This document shows positions 62,713 to 64,000 of a DNA stretch of 64,000 bases, one piece after another. A program made the position numbers and the translations under genes. This DNA comes from Rubricella aquisinus. GTDB lineage: Bacteria; Pseudomonadota; Alphaproteobacteria; Rhodobacterales; Rhodobacteraceae. Under the pieces are notes generated by a model that saw only the letters and a list, made by a program, of their open reading frames with translations, had not been told where the DNA came from and made no database searches. The stretch lies in NCBI RefSeq assembly GCF_014199445.1, contig NZ_JACIJS010000002.1, forward strand, positions 1 through 64,000. Reading direction: 5' to 3'. Each line of letters begins with the position of its first letter. The stretch's first letter is position 1.

Positions 62713-63924
62713 TTAGAGGAGGCCCGCTTCTTTCGCGGCGGTCATGTAATCCGCCTCAATCGCTTCCAACGTGGCGGTGGCGTCTTTTGCCCCGGTCAGG
62801 AAATCCGCGACGTTGTTGCCAAGTGCCGTGTGCATCAGGCCCATCTGCGTGGACGCCGGATAGGGCGGGGTGCCTGCGACGGCAGTGGCGATCGCGCCTT
62901 GCGCAAGGCGGCCGGGTGTGTAGCCGTCGATGAGCCACACGGCTGCATCGTTGTTAGCCTGCACCATGTCGCTGTCCATGCCCTCAAGAGCGACTTGGAA
63001 CGCGGCAGCCGCTTCCTCATCGGAGATGTTGGAGGCGATCACGATACCGTCCCACCACAGGGTGGACGCCGGTGCCTGACCCGCGACAGCCACGGGAGCG
63101 GCCGCCATTTCCACGAGGCCCACGACGGAGCTTTCCGCCGCATCATCCATCGCACCCGCGCGCGACGCCCAGAGGTTCGCCATGGCGATCTTTCCCTGCT
63201 GGAACTGCTGCTGAACATAGGTGGAGTCGGACACGAGGTATTCAGGGTCCATATACGCGGTCATCGCTTTCATCATCTCAAGCGCGCCCATGCCGGCTTC
63301 GTTGTTCACGTTCGGCTCCACGCCGTTGACGAAGAACGTGCCGCCATGGCCGAGATACATGTTCACGAAATCCTGCGCGAGGTTCCAGCCCGTCTTCATC
63401 GTCGCGCCAAGCGGATATTCCACCGCGTCGACAGAGCGCAGATATTCCGCTGTCTCAAGTACCTCGTCCCATGTGGTCGGCACGTCGAGGTTATGCTCGG
63501 CCAGAATGTCGGCGCGATACATCAGATGCTGCGCGTTCACCATCATGGCAATCGCGTAGATCTGCCCATCCACACGGATCAACTGGTTCGGGCTCAAGTC
63601 CTGGCCATACTGCGCCACAAGATCATCAAGCGGGCGGATCGTGCCTGCGTTCAGCAGCGGCACCATGGTCGAGTTCGCCACGCCGCCGATGTGATAAAGC
63701 GACGGGTTTGCGGCAAAGGCTTCTGGCTGTTTCTGGCGGAATTCCTGATCAAGCTCTGCTTCGACATTGCCGCATTCGGCCATCGCGTCTGTCACCGCTT
63801 TCCACGCTTCAAAGCCTGCGGTCAGCGACTTGACGGTCGTGGTGTTCTCAAAAGCACAATCGGCATAAGCCCCGGTGCCAATCACGGCCATCGCAGCCGC
63901 AAGTGCAAAAGATCGTAGTTTCAT
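62713..63924 (-). CDS. extracellular solute-binding protein, family 1
   Basis: 403 residues with signal peptide MKLRSFALAAAMAVIGTGAYA. Family 1 (sugar/polyol) features: LTAGFEAWKAVTDAMAECGN, WDEVLETAEYLRSVDAVEYP and QQFQQGKIAMANLWASRAGA. It begins the leftward operon: GGGAG is eight bases before the ATG. It would capture the substrate for the two permeases at 58930-61146. The ligand cannot be read. The remaining 63925-64000 contains the leader only; no TCTTATATAAGA palindrome is in it. Confidence 0.9.
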   Translation of the reverse strand: MKLRSFALAAAMAVIGTGAYADCAFENTTTVKSLTAGFEAWKAVTDAMAECGNVEAELDQEFRQKQPEAFAANPSLYHIGGVANSTMVPLLNAGTIRPLDDLVAQYGQDLSPNQLIRVDGQIYAIAMMVNAQHLMYRADILAEHNLDVPTTWDEVLETAEYLRSVDAVEYPLGATMKTGWNLAQDFVNMYLGHGGTFFVNGVEPNVNNEAGMGALEMMKAMTAYMDPEYLVSDSTYVQQQFQQGKIAMANLWASRAGAMDDAAESSVVGLVEMAAAPVAVAGQAPASTLWWDGIVIASNISDEEAAAAFQVALEGMDSDMVQANNDAAVWLIDGYTPGRLAQGAIATAVAGTPPYPASTQMGLMHTALGNNVADFLTGAKDATATLEAIEADYMTAAKEAGLL

Positions 63925-64000
63925 TTGGTCGTCTCCCGGTTGGTTGTCTTGATCCGCCTGTTGGGCGGGGTAGGGGTGATCAGCGCGCCAGTCTTTCGCC

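Noticed and set aside
1-64000. tRNA, rRNA, CRISPR array, insertion sequence, prophage
   Set aside because: No cloverleaf-like T-arm context, no spaced direct repeats, no transposase or integrase-like proteins were found on reading both strands.

Overview
The window looks like a stretch of chromosome from an alphaproteobacterium of the Rhodobacterales, most likely a marine Roseobacter-type organism. The basis is gene content: an F1Fo-ATPase inhibitor zeta subunit, class II (B12-dependent) NrdJ, DUF6314 and DUF1194 proteins, a 60-residue membrane protein often mislabelled CTP synthetase, SoeABC, SuyAB-like proteins and many ABC and oxidoreductase genes. Base composition is high-GC throughout, except for one clearly AT-rich gene at 31306-31626. 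I see no tRNA, rRNA, CRISPR array, transposase or phage gene.

Layout. 0.3-5 kb: a DctB/DctD-type two-component pair (the regulator has a degenerate AAA+ domain), orphan msrP and a GNAT. 4.9-10.6 kb: purine genes purC-purS-(adh)-purQ and purB, with small conserved genes between them. 10.6-17.8 kb: two small genes, then a complete peptide-type ABC importer. 18.1-21.9 kb: an operon gntR(UTRA)-cyclase-PLP enzyme-P450, divergent from 22.0-25.6 kb suyA-suyB-dehydrogenase-mutarotase. 25.6-31.2 kb: a Rieske oxygenase with a small partner, then nrdJ. 31.3-44.9 kb: housekeeping and small operons, including miaA, psuG, dapF, mtaB, mnmD and a divergent FAD oxidoreductase. 44.9-50.5 kb: a GntR/FCD regulator divergent from soeABC. 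50.5-63.9 kb: a long leftward catabolic cluster with sugar-type ABC importer parts, a GMC oxidoreductase, a HisD/HpsN-like dehydrogenase, three SnoaL-fold proteins, a bicupin, VOC, SDR and MDR proteins, and a MetE-like zinc protein.

How the genes may work together. SuyAB would split sulfolactate into pyruvate and sulfite. The Ldh2-family dehydrogenase could interconvert sulfolactate and sulfopyruvate. SoeABC would oxidise the toxic sulfite at the membrane. The two operons are 24 kb apart, yet both carry the same palindrome, TCTTATATAAGA followed by CTCARTC, just upstream of the first gene, and each is divergent from a GntR-family gene. This suggests a sulfonate regulon. The HisD homologue in the third cluster resembles dihydroxypropanesulfonate dehydrogenase HpsN and could feed the same route, but that cluster's substrate is not known and it lacks the palindrome in the sequence I can see.

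Other structure: a roughly 210-base intergenic element present twice (25-236 and 11499-11718) with conserved hairpins; a recurrent 3' element with the core CCTCCGGCGGG at four gene ends; and convergent genes that share a 4-base stop-codon overlap at four places.
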